From Paractinoplanes rishiriensis (GTDB lineage Bacteria; Actinomycetota; Actinomycetes; Mycobacteriales; Micromonosporaceae): DNA of 64,000 bases. The DNA is taken from assembly GCF_016862375.1 (NCBI RefSeq), contig NZ_BOMV01000039.1, positions 124,001 to 188,000 on the forward strand. Direction: 5' to 3'. Position numbers and translations under genes: made by a program. The notes under the pieces were generated by a model. The model did no database searches. It was not told the origin of the DNA and was given only the letters and a program-made list of their open reading frames with translations. Below, in pieces: positions 51,109 through 60,343 of the stretch (position 1 is its first letter; each line of letters opens with the position of its first letter).

Positions 51109-52109
51109 CGGAACCTCCCCGGCGCGAATTCGGCGAGCAACGGATCGGCCACCCCGTCGGCCACCAGCCCCGCGATCAGCTCGGCGGTGACCGGCGCCAG
51201 CAGCACGCCGTTGCGGTGATGCCCGGCCGCCACCACGACCCGGTCGTCGAGCCGGCCGAGCAGCGGCGCGTTGTCCGGCGTGCCCGGCCGGTGTCCCACG
51301 GTCGTCTCGGCCAGTTCGTGTTCGGCGAGCTGCGGCACCAGGTCGACGGCCGCGCGCAGCAGGTCGAGCACGCCGCCCGCGGTCACGGTGGCGTCGGTCC
51401 GCTCCTCCTGGGTCGCGCCCACCACGATCTCGCCGTCGGCGCGTGGCACCAGGTAGACCTCGCGACCGTCCACCGTGGCGTCCAGCACGTGCCGCAGCAG
51501 CCCCGGCTCGCCGCGCAGCCGCAGCACCTGCCCCTTCACCGGCCGGATCGGCAGCCCGGTCAGCCGCGCGGTGCCGCAGCCGGCGGCGACCACCACGGTC
51601 CCGGCCTGCACCTCGTCGAGCGACTCGACCCGCTTGGCGACGATCCGCCCGGCCAGCCGATCGCGCAGCGCGGCCACCACCCGGCGCGGGTCGACCTGCC
51701 GCTCCCCCGGCGCGTGCACCCCGGCCCGGATCCGCGGCGACAGCGCCGGTTCCCGCTCGCGCAGTTCGGAGGGCCGCAGCACCGGCAGCTTCTGCCGGGC
51801 CCACCAGCGCGCCCTCTCGGCGACGTCATCGGCGGTCAGCGCCAACCCGAGCGTCCCGGTGCCGTCGTAACCGACGTCCACCCCGAGTCCGGCGGCAAAG
51901 TCCGGCCAGAGTCCGGCCGATCGATTCATGAGTACGCCGAGAGCCGGCCCCTCGAACGCCGACTCCCCACCCGGATGCAGCATCCCGGCCGCTACGTGCC
52001 AGGCCCCGGTTTCCCCGTCGTCCAGGACGGTGACGTCGACCCCACGCTGCACCAGCCGCCAGGCGATAGCCAGCCCGATGATCCCGCCCCCGACAATCGC
52101 GACGCTCAT
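51105..52109 (-). CDS. thiO: Glycine oxidase ThiO
   Basis: 334 aa FAD-dependent DAO family enzyme: VAIVGGGIIGLAIAWRLVQRG dinucleotide fold, then RPVKGQVLRLRGEPGLL and VGHRPGTPDNAPLLG. It oxidises glycine to dehydroglycine for ThiG. ATG at 52109 (MSVAIVGG). It lies between thiE and thiS in the operon. Confidence 0.95.
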   Translation of the reverse strand: MSVAIVGGGIIGLAIAWRLVQRGVDVTVLDDGETGAWHVAAGMLHPGGESAFEGPALGVLMNRSAGLWPDFAAGLGVDVGYDGTGTLGLALTADDVAERARWWARQKLPVLRPSELREREPALSPRIRAGVHAPGERQVDPRRVVAALRDRLAGRIVAKRVESLDEVQAGTVVVAAGCGTARLTGLPIRPVKGQVLRLRGEPGLLRHVLDATVDGREVYLVPRADGEIVVGATQEERTDATVTAGGVLDLLRAAVDLVPQLAEHELAETTVGHRPGTPDNAPLLGRLDDRVVVAAGHHRNGVLLAPVTAELIAGLVADGVADPLLAEFAPGRFR

Positions 52110-52161
52110 GAGAGCACCACTCCGAGGGCAGCACCACCGCGAAAGCCGCACCGCACCGCGC

Positions 52162-52776
52162 TCACGACGCGCTCACCCGAGAAGGCGCGGCGCCCGGCCT
52201 CGACGACAACGCCGCCAGAAGTTCGACGGCGGCCCCGGCCGGGTCAGCCGCGATCGCCGACACCGCAGCCACCCCGTAGCAATCCAGCGTCGCCGCGCGT
52301 TCCGGGGTGATGCCGCCGATCGCGATCACCGGCGTCCCCGGCACCGCCGCGGTGACGGCCGCGATCCCGGCCGGTCCGATCGGCGCCGGCAGACCGTCCT
52401 TCGTGGACGTCGCGAATGCCGGCCCCACCCCCAGATAGCTGGCGCCGTCCGCCACCGCGGCGCGTGCCTGCTCCGGATTCCGGCAGGTGGCGCCCAGCAC
52501 CGCGGAGGGTCCCAGCACCCGCCGCGCCGCCGCCACCGGCAGATCGTCCGCGCCGACGTGCACGCCGTCGGCCCCGGCCGCCAGCGCCACCCCCACCCGG
52601 TCGTCGACCAGCAGGAGGGCGCCGGCCGCCCGGCACAGCGGCAACGCCGCAGTCGTCAGGGCGTACGCCAACCGATCTGAGGTTTTGATCCTGATCTGGA
52701 CGGCGACCGGTCCATGGCCGACCGCGCCGCGCACCACGTCGAGGGAGTCGGTGACGATATGCAAACGAGGAAACAA
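52162..52776 (-). CDS. thiE: Thiamine-phosphate synthase ThiE
   Basis: 204 aa. LLLVDDRVGVALAAGADGVHVGADDLP and LGVGPAFATSTKDGLPAPIG carry the metal/pyrophosphate residues expected of ThiE. It joins HMP-PP and thiazole phosphate. The start is TTG at 52776, 6 nt after GGGAGGAG; that ribosome site is the 3' end of the TPP riboswitch. First gene of the thiamine operon. Confidence 0.93.
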   Translation of the reverse strand: MFPRLHIVTDSLDVVRGAVGHGPVAVQIRIKTSDRLAYALTTAALPLCRAAGALLLVDDRVGVALAAGADGVHVGADDLPVAAARRVLGPSAVLGATCRNPEQARAAVADGASYLGVGPAFATSTKDGLPAPIGPAGIAAVTAAVPGTPVIAIGGITPERAATLDCYGVAAVSAIAADPAGAAVELLAALSSRPGAAPSRVSAS

Positions 52777-52782
52777 CGAACG

Positions 52783-52873
52783 CTCCTCCCTGCGCCGGCA
52801 TGATCCGGATCAGGTTCGACGGTCGGGGGCCGCGTCAGCCCCCCTCTCAGCCCGGTGCTCCGGACTCCCGTGG
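52783..52873 (-). promoter_or_regulatory. TPP riboswitch (THI element)
   Basis: On the minus strand: CACGGGAG at the 5' end, the pyrimidine-sensing loop CTGAGAGGG, and the diphosphate-sensing ACCTGATCCGGATCATGCCGG. The aptamer's 3' end overlaps the thiE ribosome site GGGAGGAG (52783-52790), so thiamine diphosphate should block translation start. Confidence 0.97.
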
Positions 52874-52916
52874 GGTTGTGTTGTTTCGGACCATAACCGG
52901 TCCGTTACCGAATGCG

Positions 52917-54563
52917 CTACCGCACGTCCCAGACCGGCTCTGGGGTCTCGATCACTTCGCCGTCGCTCTGGAACAGCACGAACCGATCGAACGACCTGGT
53001 GAACCAGCGATCGTGGGTGACCGCGATCACCGTGCCCTCGAACAGCCGGAGGCCCTCTTCCAGGGCTTCCGCCGAGGCCAGGTCCAAGTTGTCTGTTGGT
53101 TCGTCCAGCAGCAGAACGGTCGCCCCTGACAGTTCCAGCAGAAGCACCAGGAACCGGGCCTGCTGCCCGCCGGACAGCGTGCCGAACCGCTGGTCACCCT
53201 GCCCGGCCAGCTCGTACCGGTTGAGCGCCTTCATGGCACCCGCCCGGTCCATGCCGGACCGATGGTCGTCGCCCCGCCAGAGGATCTCCACGAGGGTCCG
53301 ATCGAGCAGTTCCGGCCGGTCGTGCGTCTGCGAGAAATGACCGGGCCGCACCCGCGCACCGAGCCGCGCCACACCCGAGTGCGCCACGTGTGCCAGCGGT
53401 GCACCGTCGACCGGTTTGTTTTCCGCCTCGGGGTCGGTGCCGCCGGCCGCGAGCAGGCGCAGGAAGTGCGATTTCCCGGTGCCGTTCGCGCCCAGCACCG
53501 CGACCCGGTCGCCGTACCAGATCTCCAGGTCGAACGGGAAGGTCAGGTTGTCCATCTCCAGCTGCTCACAGATCACCGCGCGCTTCGCGGTCCGGCCGCC
53601 GCGCAGGTTCATCCGCAGCGACTGCTCCTTGGGCGGCAGCGGCGGCGGCCCGGCCTCCTCGAACTTGCGCAACCGGGTCTGCGCGGCCTGGTAGCGCGAG
53701 GCCATGCCGTCGTTGTACGTGGCCTTCTGCTTCAGCGTGAAGACCAGCTCGCGCAGCTTCTGGTGTTCCTCCTCCCAGCGCCGCCGGGTCTCCTCGAGCC
53801 GCTCGTGCCGGTGCACCCGGGCCTCGTGCCAGGACGCGAAGCCACCCGGGTGGGTCCAGGCACTGCCGCCCTCGACGGCCACCACCCGGTCGGCGGTCTG
53901 GGCCAGCAACTCCCGGTCGTGCGAGACGTACAGCACCGACTTCGGCGACTCGCGCAACCGGGCCTCGAGCCATCTCTTTCCGGGTACGTCGAGAAAGTTG
54001 TCCGGCTCGTCGAGCAGGAGCACCTCGTCGGAACCCCGCAGCAGCAGATCGAGCGCGAACCGTTTCTGCTGGCCGCCGGAGAGGGTCCGGACCGGACGGT
54101 GCCGCGACTCCTCCCACGATTTGCCGAGGATCGCGACCGCCACGGTGTCGAACAGCACCTCGGCGTCGTATCCGCCGGCCTCGCCCCAGGCCGCCAGGGC
54201 ATTCGCGTACGCCAGCTGGCTGCGCTCGGTCTCGTCGAGTCCGGCGGCCGCGGTGGCCACGCGTTCGCCCGCCGCGTGCAGCGGCGGGTCGACCAGCGAC
54301 AGGGCCAGGTCCTCGAGCGTACGGTCATCGCCGATCATGCCGATGAACTGGCGCATCACCCCCAGGCCGCCGGCCCGCGCGATGCTGCCGGACTGGTTCG
54401 GCAGGTCACCCGCCACCATCCGGAGCAGCGTGGTCTTGCCGGCCCCGTTCGGACCCACGAGCGCCACCTTGGCACCCTCACCGACCCGGAACGACACGTC
54501 GGCGAACAACTCCCGGCCGTCGGGCAGCACGAATCCTGCCCCGGCGACGTCCACGTAACCCAT
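52917..54563 (-). CDS. ABC-F family ATPase
   Basis: 548 aa with two nucleotide-binding domains and no membrane segments. Domain 1: GPNGAGKTTLL, LSGGQQKR, LLLDEPDNFLD. Domain 2: GANGTGKSHFL, LSGGQQARF, LLLDEPTDNLD. The charged P-tE linker lies between (about 240-310). ABC-F proteins act on ribosomes as translation factors or resistance proteins. The ATG at 54563 is followed by a typical GYVDVAGAGFVLPDG. Alone between the TPP operon and the methyltransferase. Confidence 0.94.
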   Translation of the reverse strand: MGYVDVAGAGFVLPDGRELFADVSFRVGEGAKVALVGPNGAGKTTLLRMVAGDLPNQSGSIARAGGLGVMRQFIGMIGDDRTLEDLALSLVDPPLHAAGERVATAAAGLDETERSQLAYANALAAWGEAGGYDAEVLFDTVAVAILGKSWEESRHRPVRTLSGGQQKRFALDLLLRGSDEVLLLDEPDNFLDVPGKRWLEARLRESPKSVLYVSHDRELLAQTADRVVAVEGGSAWTHPGGFASWHEARVHRHERLEETRRRWEEEHQKLRELVFTLKQKATYNDGMASRYQAAQTRLRKFEEAGPPPLPPKEQSLRMNLRGGRTAKRAVICEQLEMDNLTFPFDLEIWYGDRVAVLGANGTGKSHFLRLLAAGGTDPEAENKPVDGAPLAHVAHSGVARLGARVRPGHFSQTHDRPELLDRTLVEILWRGDDHRSGMDRAGAMKALNRYELAGQGDQRFGTLSGGQQARFLVLLLELSGATVLLLDEPTDNLDLASAEALEEGLRLFEGTVIAVTHDRWFTRSFDRFVLFQSDGEVIETPEPVWDVR

Positions 54564-54596
54564 GAGGGGCCATTCTCCCGGTTGCGGCCGCTGAGG

Positions 54597-55211
54597 TCAG
54601 CCGGTTTTCCGCCGCACCTTCAGCACCCGGAACCCACGCTGGCTGGCCACCCGCTCGACCACCCAGTCCCGCTCGACCAGCCAGGCGTGCAGCGAGTCGC
54701 CGCCGAGGTTCCGGTTGATCACCAGCCAGGCGACGCCGTCCGGGGCCAGCCGGGGCAGCCAGCGCTCCATGACCGCGTGCAGTTCGCCCTTGCCGACATG
54801 GGTGGGCGGGTTGCTCCAGATCTGGTCGACCACCAGATCGTCCGGCACCTCGTCGGGGGCCGCCACCCGCACCCGGTCGCCGAGGCCGAGGCCGGCGGCG
54901 TTCTCCGCGGTCAGCTCGCGGGCCCGGCCGTTCACGTCGACCGCCCACACCTCGGCGGCCGGCGCCTCGCTGGCCAGTACGCAGGTGATCGGGCCGTACC
55001 CGCAGCCGATGTCCAGGAAGACCCCGGTGGCGCCGGCGTCCGGCAGGTCGGCCTTGCGCAGCAGCACCGCGGTGCCGGGGTCGAGCCGCCCGGCCGAGAA
55101 CACCCCGGACGCCACGGTCAGCCGGTAGTCCCGGCCCGCGACGTTGAACTCGATCTCGCCGCGCCGGGCGGGGGTGGCCGGGTCGGTGCTGAAGTAGTGC
55201 TCGGCGCTCAC
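54597..55211 (-). CDS. RsmC-like class I methyltransferase
   Basis: About 204 aa. Motif I FLDIGCGYGPITCVLA, acidic motif II VDVNGRA, and the catalytic NPPTHVGK typical of RsmC-type (16S rRNA guanine-N2) methyltransferases. The protein is the short C-terminal half type common in actinobacteria. GTG at 55211 (VSAEHYFSTDP) is preferred over ATG 55277 because homology-like sequence starts there. 33 bp after it lies the ABC-F gene on the same strand. Confidence 0.85.
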   Translation of the reverse strand: MSAEHYFSTDPATPARRGEIEFNVAGRDYRLTVASGVFSAGRLDPGTAVLLRKADLPDAGATGVFLDIGCGYGPITCVLASEAPAAEVWAVDVNGRARELTAENAAGLGLGDRVRVAAPDEVPDDLVVDQIWSNPPTHVGKGELHAVMERWLPRLAPDGVAWLVINRNLGGDSLHAWLVERDWVVERVASQRGFRVLKVRRKTG

Positions 55212-55307
55212 CTGGTCAGTCTGCCGCCGGGTGCCGGACCGCCGAGCGCCGGGGTGCCGCACAGCCAGTGCGTTCATCGATCACCATGCGCTCCTACCGT
55301 GAAATGC

Positions 55308-56087
55308 ATGCTGTACGGCACCCCTACGCGCGCCACCCACCGCGCGACCGCCGGCGGCGGCTTGGCCCTACCCCTGCGCTCCGCCGGCCAGCATCGTGTC
55401 CCGGCCCGCCGGCGCGAACCGCAGCGGACCGCGCACCTGGTGGTCCAGGGCCTGGCCGCAGTGATCGTGCTGGGTCTCACCACGCTGATCGGCTCGTTCA
55501 TCGTGGCCGACGCGCAGCGGGCCCTCGACGCCACGCCACCCCGCGCGGTCGCCGGCGGCCTCGACTCACGCGCCCTCGACGACGACCCGCTGACGCTCCA
55601 GGAGATCTTTCCGGACCGGCGGACGCTGACCGCGCCGGCCGCTCCGAGCACCTACCGGATCGGCATCACGCACACCGACAGCGACTGCCGCACGGCCACC
55701 AGTGGCGCCCTCGGCGGGCTGCTCGCCGAGCGCGGGTGCAGCCAGGTGTTGCGGGCCGCGATGTCCGCGCCGTACGGCGACTACCAGGTCACCGCCGGGG
55801 TGTTCAACCTGGCCGACGCCGCGGGCGCCGAGGACGTCGACGGCCGGCTGCGGCTGCTGGTGGAGACCGGGGACGGCAACTTCGCCACGCTGCCGGCGGC
55901 GGACGCGGCGGCCACCCAGCACGTGGGCTGGCGGGCACACGGCCACTACCTGCTCTACTGCGTGATCACCCGGCCGGACGGGCAGTTGGTCAGCGGCGAC
56001 GACCCGAACGCCGCCCGGATCACCGCCGACCTGGTCGACGACTACCTGGGCGAGATCATCCTGCAGCGCCGGGCGGCCGGGGTCTGA
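55308..56087 (+). CDS. Membrane-anchored protein of unknown function
   Basis: 259 aa. Basic N-terminus, one hydrophobic segment (about residues 45-65: VVQGLAAVIVLGLTTLIGSFIV), then an extracytoplasmic domain with two cysteines (SDCRTA, RGCSQV) and a third later (YCVITRP). No family recognised. ATG at 55308. Convergent with truA (one base between stops). Confidence 0.75.
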   Translation: MLYGTPTRATHRATAGGGLALPLRSAGQHRVPARRREPQRTAHLVVQGLAAVIVLGLTTLIGSFIVADAQRALDATPPRAVAGGLDSRALDDDPLTLQEIFPDRRTLTAPAAPSTYRIGITHTDSDCRTATSGALGGLLAERGCSQVLRAAMSAPYGDYQVTAGVFNLADAAGAEDVDGRLRLLVETGDGNFATLPAADAAATQHVGWRAHGHYLLYCVITRPDGQLVSGDDPNAARITADLVDDYLGEIILQRRAAGV

Positions 56088-56088
56088 G

Positions 56089-56892
56089 TCAGGCACGCAG
56101 CCGGCGGGTTGCTTCGGCACGGGCCGCGTACTCGTCGGCGCCGGGATAGCCCACCGCCACCAGGGTGAGCCCGTGCGCCGGGGCCACGGTCACCTCGCTG
56201 GAGCGTTCCCGCAGCGTGAGCAGGGTGGCCGGCCAGTGCGGCGGGCGGCGGCCGTCGCCGGCGGTGAGCATCGCACCGACCAGGCTGCGCACCATCGACT
56301 GGCAGAACGCGTCGGCCTGCACGGTGGCCACGCAGATCCCGTCCGGGTCCCGGCGCCAGTCCAGCCGGGTGATGGCCCGGACCGTGGTGGCGTGCTCCTT
56401 GCGTTTGCAGTACGCGGCGTAGTCGTGCTCGCCGACCAGCCCGGCCGCGGCCTCGTTGAGCAGGGCCAGGTCGAGCGGTCGCAGCCAGCCGAGCGTGTCG
56501 TGCCGGCGCAGCGGTTCCGGCCCCCAGGGCGTGTCCGCCACCCGGTACTCGTACCGCCGGAAGGTGGCCGAGAACCGCGCGTCGAACGTGTCCGGCACCG
56601 GCGTGACGGTCCGCACCCGCGCGTCCGGCGGCATCAGCGCGGCGAGCCGGCGCAGCAGGGTGCCGTCCAGCCGGGCCCAGTCCTCGTCCGGCAGGTCGAT
56701 GTGGCAGACCTGGCCGGTGGCGTGCACGCCGGCGTCGGTGCGCCCGGCCACCGTGAGTCCCAGCGGCACGCCGGCACCGACCAGCCGCTCCAGGGCCTCG
56801 GTGAGCACGCCCGCGACCGTGCGCCGGGCCGGCTGCGCGGCCCAGCCGGAGAACTCGGCGCCGTCGTATGACACGTCCAGTCGTAAGCGCAT
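56089..56892 (-). CDS. truA: tRNA pseudouridine(38-40) synthase TruA
   Basis: 267 aa. MRLRLDVSYDGAEFSGW and the catalytic Asp in GRTDAGVHATGQ, then the C-terminal QSMVRSLVGAML. ATG at 56892. It follows rplQ in the alpha operon order, but a terminator-like hairpin (56917-56942) lies 25 bp upstream, so it may be expressed at a lower level. Confidence 0.96.
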   Translation of the reverse strand: MRLRLDVSYDGAEFSGWAAQPARRTVAGVLTEALERLVGAGVPLGLTVAGRTDAGVHATGQVCHIDLPDEDWARLDGTLLRRLAALMPPDARVRTVTPVPDTFDARFSATFRRYEYRVADTPWGPEPLRRHDTLGWLRPLDLALLNEAAAGLVGEHDYAAYCKRKEHATTVRAITRLDWRRDPDGICVATVQADAFCQSMVRSLVGAMLTAGDGRRPPHWPATLLTLRERSSEVTVAPAHGLTLVAVGYPGADEYAARAEATRRLRA

Positions 56893-56916
56893 GGATCCCA
56901 TCCGTACAACGGAAAG

Positions 56917-56942
56917 GCCCGGCACCCATCCGGGTGCCGGGC
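56917..56942 (-). terminator. Hairpin terminator after rplQ
   Basis: An 11-bp stem GCCCGGCACCC/GGGTGCCGGGC with a 4-nt loop, followed on the minus strand by CTTTCC. It sits between rplQ and truA; the weak T-tract may allow read-through into truA. Confidence 0.8.
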
Positions 56943-56957
56943 GCTTCCGTGCGTCAG

Positions 56958-57533
56958 TTACGCCTTGGCGGTGTCGTCGCCCTCGGCCTGGTCGCCGGGG
57001 CCCTCGGCACCCTTGTCGCCGGACGCGCTGACCGGCGGCTCGGCGTCCTGGTCGTCCGCGCGGGCGGCCGGAGCCTCGTCCTCGCGGGCCAGGGCCTCGA
57101 CCTTGTCCTGCTGCGCGGTCGCCTTGCGGGCGGTCTTCTTGGTCGCCTTGGCCGGCGCCGTGGTGGCCGCGACCTCGAGCTCCTCGACCAGCTCGATGAC
57201 GGCCATCGGAGCCGCGTCGCCCTTGCGCAGGCCGGTCTTGGTGATCCGGGTGTAGCCACCCGGCCGGTTGCCGTATCGCGGAGCGATCTGCTCGAACAGG
57301 GCGTACACGACGTCCTTGTCCTTCACGATGGTCAGCACCCGGCGACGGGCGTGCAGGTCGCCGCGCTTGGCCTTCGTGATGAGCTGCTCAGCCAGCGGGC
57401 GTAGCCGCTTGGCCTTCGTCTCGGTGGTCTTGATCTTCCCGTGCCGGAAAAGCTCGGTGGCCAGGTTGGCCAGGATGAGCTTCTCGTGCGCCGGGCTGCC
57501 GCCGAGGCGGGGACCCTTGGTGGGCGTGGGCAT
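56958..57533 (-). CDS. rplQ: 50S ribosomal protein L17
   Basis: 191 aa. The L17 core (residues 1-120: GPRLGGSPAHEKLILANLATELF, RPLAEQLITKAKRGDLHARR) is followed by a 70-residue Ala/Glu/Asp-rich tail not present in E. coli, common in actinobacteria. ATG at 57533. Last ribosomal gene of the alpha operon. Confidence 0.97.
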   Translation of the reverse strand: MPTPTKGPRLGGSPAHEKLILANLATELFRHGKIKTTETKAKRLRPLAEQLITKAKRGDLHARRRVLTIVKDKDVVYALFEQIAPRYGNRPGGYTRITKTGLRKGDAAPMAVIELVEELEVAATTAPAKATKKTARKATAQQDKVEALAREDEAPAARADDQDAEPPVSASGDKGAEGPGDQAEGDDTAKA

Positions 57534-57572
57534 TTCAGATGCTCCTTGGGGAAAGCCGGAAGGGAGCGAGCT

Positions 57573-58595
57573 CTAGAGCTGCTCAGTCTCGCGGTAGTCG
57601 TCGGTGTCGTAGTCCACGTCGCCGAACGAGTCCACGACGTGCGCGGGGTCGAAGGACGGCGCGCTGTCCTTGAGACCCAGGCCCATTCCGGCGAGCTTCA
57701 TCTTGACCTCGTCGATGGACTTCTGACCGAAATTCCTTATATCCAGGAGGTCGGCCTCGGTGCGTCCGATCAGCTCGCCGACGCTGTTGATGCCCTCGCG
57801 CTTGAGGCAGTTGTAGGACCGGACGGTGAGGTCCAGCTCCTCGATCGGCAGGGCCAGGTCGGCGGCCAGCTGCGCGTCCTGCGGTGACGGGCCGATGTCG
57901 ATGCCCTCGGCGGTCTCGTCCAGCTCCCGGCAGAGGCCGAACAGCTCGACCAGCGTCGAACCGGCCGAGGCCAGCGCGGTGCGGGGCGAGATGGAGGCCT
58001 TCGACTCGACGTCGATGATCAGCCGGTCGAAGTCGGTGCGCTGCTCGACACGGGTCGCCTCGACGCGGTAGGTCACCTTCATCACCGGCGAGTAGATCGA
58101 GTCGACCGGGATCCGGCCGATCTCGGCGCCGGTGTTCTTGTTCTGCGCCGCCGTGACGTAACCACGGCCCCGCTCGACGGTGAGCTCCATGTCGAGCCGG
58201 CCCTTGCTGTTGAGCGTGGCCAGCTTCAGGTCGGGGTTGTGCACGGACACGCCGGCCGGGGGCTGGATGTCACCGGCGGTGACGTCGCCCGGGCCCTGCT
58301 TGCGCAGGTACATGCTGACCGGCTCGTCGTGCTCGGAGCTCACGGTGAGCTCCTTGACGTTCATGACCAGCTCGACCACGTCCTCCTTGACACCGGGGAT
58401 CGTGGTGAACTCGTGCAGAACGCCGTCGATCTTGATGCTGGTGACCGCCGCGCCCGGGATGGACGACAGCAGGGTCCGGCGGAGGGAGTTGCCGAGGGTG
58501 TAGCCGAAGCCCGGCTCCAGGGGCTCGATGGTGAACCGGGAGCGGGTCTCGCTGAGCGACTCCTCCGAGAGAGTCGGCCGCTGGCTGATGAGCAC
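57573..58595 (-). CDS. rpoA: RNA polymerase alpha subunit
   Basis: 340 aa. GTG at 58595 (VLISQRPTLSEE) matches the normal start of actinobacterial RpoA. N-terminal assembly domain (EPGFGYTLGNSLRRTLLSSIPGAA), C-terminal domain with ELTVRSYNCLKREGI-like and DLLDIRNFGQKSIDEVKMKL. 40 bp upstream of rplQ. A spacer of about 160 bp with three hairpins separates it from rpsD. Confidence 0.97.
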   Translation of the reverse strand: MLISQRPTLSEESLSETRSRFTIEPLEPGFGYTLGNSLRRTLLSSIPGAAVTSIKIDGVLHEFTTIPGVKEDVVELVMNVKELTVSSEHDEPVSMYLRKQGPGDVTAGDIQPPAGVSVHNPDLKLATLNSKGRLDMELTVERGRGYVTAAQNKNTGAEIGRIPVDSIYSPVMKVTYRVEATRVEQRTDFDRLIIDVESKASISPRTALASAGSTLVELFGLCRELDETAEGIDIGPSPQDAQLAADLALPIEELDLTVRSYNCLKREGINSVGELIGRTEADLLDIRNFGQKSIDEVKMKLAGMGLGLKDSAPSFDPAHVVDSFGDVDYDTDDYRETEQL

Positions 58596-58758
58596 TCGAT
58601 ACTTCTTTCTGTCAGGGCCGCCGCTATATGCGGCCCGTCCTGCAGGTGCCGGCCTGATGGCCGGCACCCGATGAGGGTTATTCAGGGCCGACCCGGACCA
58701 CAACTTGGCCGCAGGTCGCCGGGGTGATCTCCACCGCCCTGAATAATCCTCATCAGCA
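58596..58758 (-). other. Structured rpsD-rpoA spacer with three hairpins
   Basis: GGGCCGC-8-GCGGCCC (58615-58636); a perfect 10-bp stem GGTGCCGGCC-TGAT-GGCCGGCACC (58645-58668); and a 19-bp inverted repeat GATGAGGGTTATTCAGGGC (58670-58688) with its complement at 58736-58754 (one mismatch, 47-nt loop with its own CGACC/GGTCG stem). No T-tract. Such a leader could set RNA polymerase subunit output relative to S4. Confidence 0.75.
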
Positions 58759-59385
58759 CTACTTGGAGTAGAGCTCGACGATCAGCTGCTCCTGGACCTG
58801 CGTGTCGATGACCGCGCGGGCCGGGAGCGAGTGGATCAGGATCTTCATCTCGCTCGGGATGGGCTCGAGCCACGCCGGCACCGGCCGGGAACCGGCCTGG
58901 GCCTGCGCGATGACGAAGGGAGTCATCTCCTTCGACTTCTCGCGGAGCGTGACGATGTCGTGCTCCTTCACCCGGTACGACGGGATGTCGACCTTGACGC
59001 CGTTGACCAGGAAGTGCCCGTGCTTGACGAACTGCCGGGCCTGGTCCCGGGACGACGCGTAGCCGCTCCGGTAGACGACGTTGTCCAGTCGCGACTCGAG
59101 GATCTGCAGCAGCACCTCGCCGGTCTTGCCGGGCTTGGTGACAGCCTCCTCGTAGTAGCCGCGGAACTGCTTCTCGAGCACGCCGTACGCGCGGCGGGCC
59201 TTCTGCTTCTCGCGGTGCTGGAGCAGGTACTCGGTCTCCTTGGTCCGGCCGCGGCCGTGCTGCCCGGGCGGGAACGGCCGGGACTCGAACGGACACTTCG
59301 GACCATCGCACTTGCTGCCCTTGAGGAACAGCTTCATCTTCTCGCGGCGGCAGCGCTTGCAGTCCGCACCTGTGTAACGAGCCAT
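58759..59385 (-). CDS. rpsD: 30S ribosomal protein S4 (zinc-binding type)
   Basis: 208 aa. MARYTGADCKRCRREKMKLF with a C-x2-C...C-x4-C set (DCKRC, KCDGPKC), so the zinc-containing form; S4 RNA-binding domain RLDNVVYRSGYASSRDQARQFVKHGH. S4 starts 30S assembly and in other bacteria controls the alpha operon. ATG at 59385. Confidence 0.97.
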   Translation of the reverse strand: MARYTGADCKRCRREKMKLFLKGSKCDGPKCPFESRPFPPGQHGRGRTKETEYLLQHREKQKARRAYGVLEKQFRGYYEEAVTKPGKTGEVLLQILESRLDNVVYRSGYASSRDQARQFVKHGHFLVNGVKVDIPSYRVKEHDIVTLREKSKEMTPFVIAQAQAGSRPVPAWLEPIPSEMKILIHSLPARAVIDTQVQEQLIVELYSK

Positions 59386-59401
59386 CTTTCCTGTCTCTCC
59401 C

Positions 59402-59809
59402 TCAGACCCGGCGGCGCTTCGGCGGACGGCATCCGTTGTGCGGCTGCGGCGTGACGTCGCTGATCTGCCCGACCTCGAGGCCGGCGGCCTGCAGCGAGCG
59501 GATCGCGGTCTCCCGGCCGGAGCCGGGGCCTTTGACGAACACGTCGACCTTGCGCATGCCGTGCTCCATGGCCCGGCGCGCGGCGGCCTCGGCGGCCAGC
59601 TGCGCGGCGAACGGAGTCGACTTGCGGGAGCCCTTGAAGCCCACCTGGCCCGAGGAGGCCCAGGAGATGACCGCACCGGTCGGGTCGGTGATCGACACGA
59701 TGGTGTTGTTGAAGGTGCTCTTGATGTGCGCCTGCCCGTGGGCGACGTTCTTGCGTTCTTTGCGCCGGACCTTCTTGACGGCGGCCCCAGCGCGTGCCTT
59801 CGGTGGCAT
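59402..59809 (-). CDS. rpsK: 30S ribosomal protein S11
   Basis: 135 aa. AHGQAHIKSTFNNTIVSITD and DVTPQPHNGCRPPKRRRV are S11 signatures. ATG at 59809. It lies 16 bp before rpsD and 17 bp after rpsM. Confidence 0.97.
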   Translation of the reverse strand: MPPKARAGAAVKKVRRKERKNVAHGQAHIKSTFNNTIVSITDPTGAVISWASSGQVGFKGSRKSTPFAAQLAAEAAARRAMEHGMRKVDVFVKGPGSGRETAIRSLQAAGLEVGQISDVTPQPHNGCRPPKRRRV

Positions 59810-59826
59810 AAGTCAGTGCGCTCCTA

Positions 59827-60207
59827 TTACTTCCGACCGGGCTTCTTCTTACCGGCGACCGTGCGCTTCGGACCCTTGCGGGTACGAGCGTTGGTCCGGG
59901 TCCGCTGACCGCGCACGGGGAGACCCCGGCGGTGGCGGATACCGGCGTAGCAGCCGATCTCAACCTTGCGGCGAATGTCCGCGGCGACCTCGCGGCGAAG
60001 GTCACCTTCAACCTTGAAATTGGACTCGATGTAGTCGCGGAGCTTGACCAGCTCCTCGTCCGTGAGGTCCTTGGCGCGCTTGTTCAGGTCAATCGCAGTG
60101 GCGGTCAGTGCTTCGACGGCACGGGTGCGACCGATCCCGAAGATGTAGGTGAGCGCGATCTCCATACGCTTCTCGCGTGGCAGATCTACGCCGACGAGTC
60201 GTGCCAT
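59827..60207 (-). CDS. rpsM: 30S ribosomal protein S13
   Basis: 126 aa. MARLVGVDLPREKRMEIALTYIFGIGRTRA and the basic tail RTRKGPKRTVAGKKKPGRK. ATG at 60207. First gene after a 136-bp spacer with hairpins behind rpmJ. Confidence 0.97.
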   Translation of the reverse strand: MARLVGVDLPREKRMEIALTYIFGIGRTRAVEALTATAIDLNKRAKDLTDEELVKLRDYIESNFKVEGDLRREVAADIRRKVEIGCYAGIRHRRGLPVRGQRTRTNARTRKGPKRTVAGKKKPGRK

Positions 60208-60343
60208 AAGCGGGCGTACTCCTCAAGCTGTTCGGAGGTCTGTGCCCGTCCCTCCCGTCTGCCCGGACGGGCCCCGGCCTCCGACCGGGGGTGTAGCCAC
60301 ACGGAGGTGACTGGGACGAGCTTTGGTGTAACGGATCCCGGGC
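60208..60343 (-). other. rpmJ-rpsM spacer with two hairpins
   Basis: CCCGTC-6-GACGGG (60254-60271) and CCCCGG-7-CCGGGG (60272-60290), perfect arms, back to back. No gene. Probably an mRNA-structure element; no T-tract. Confidence 0.6.
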
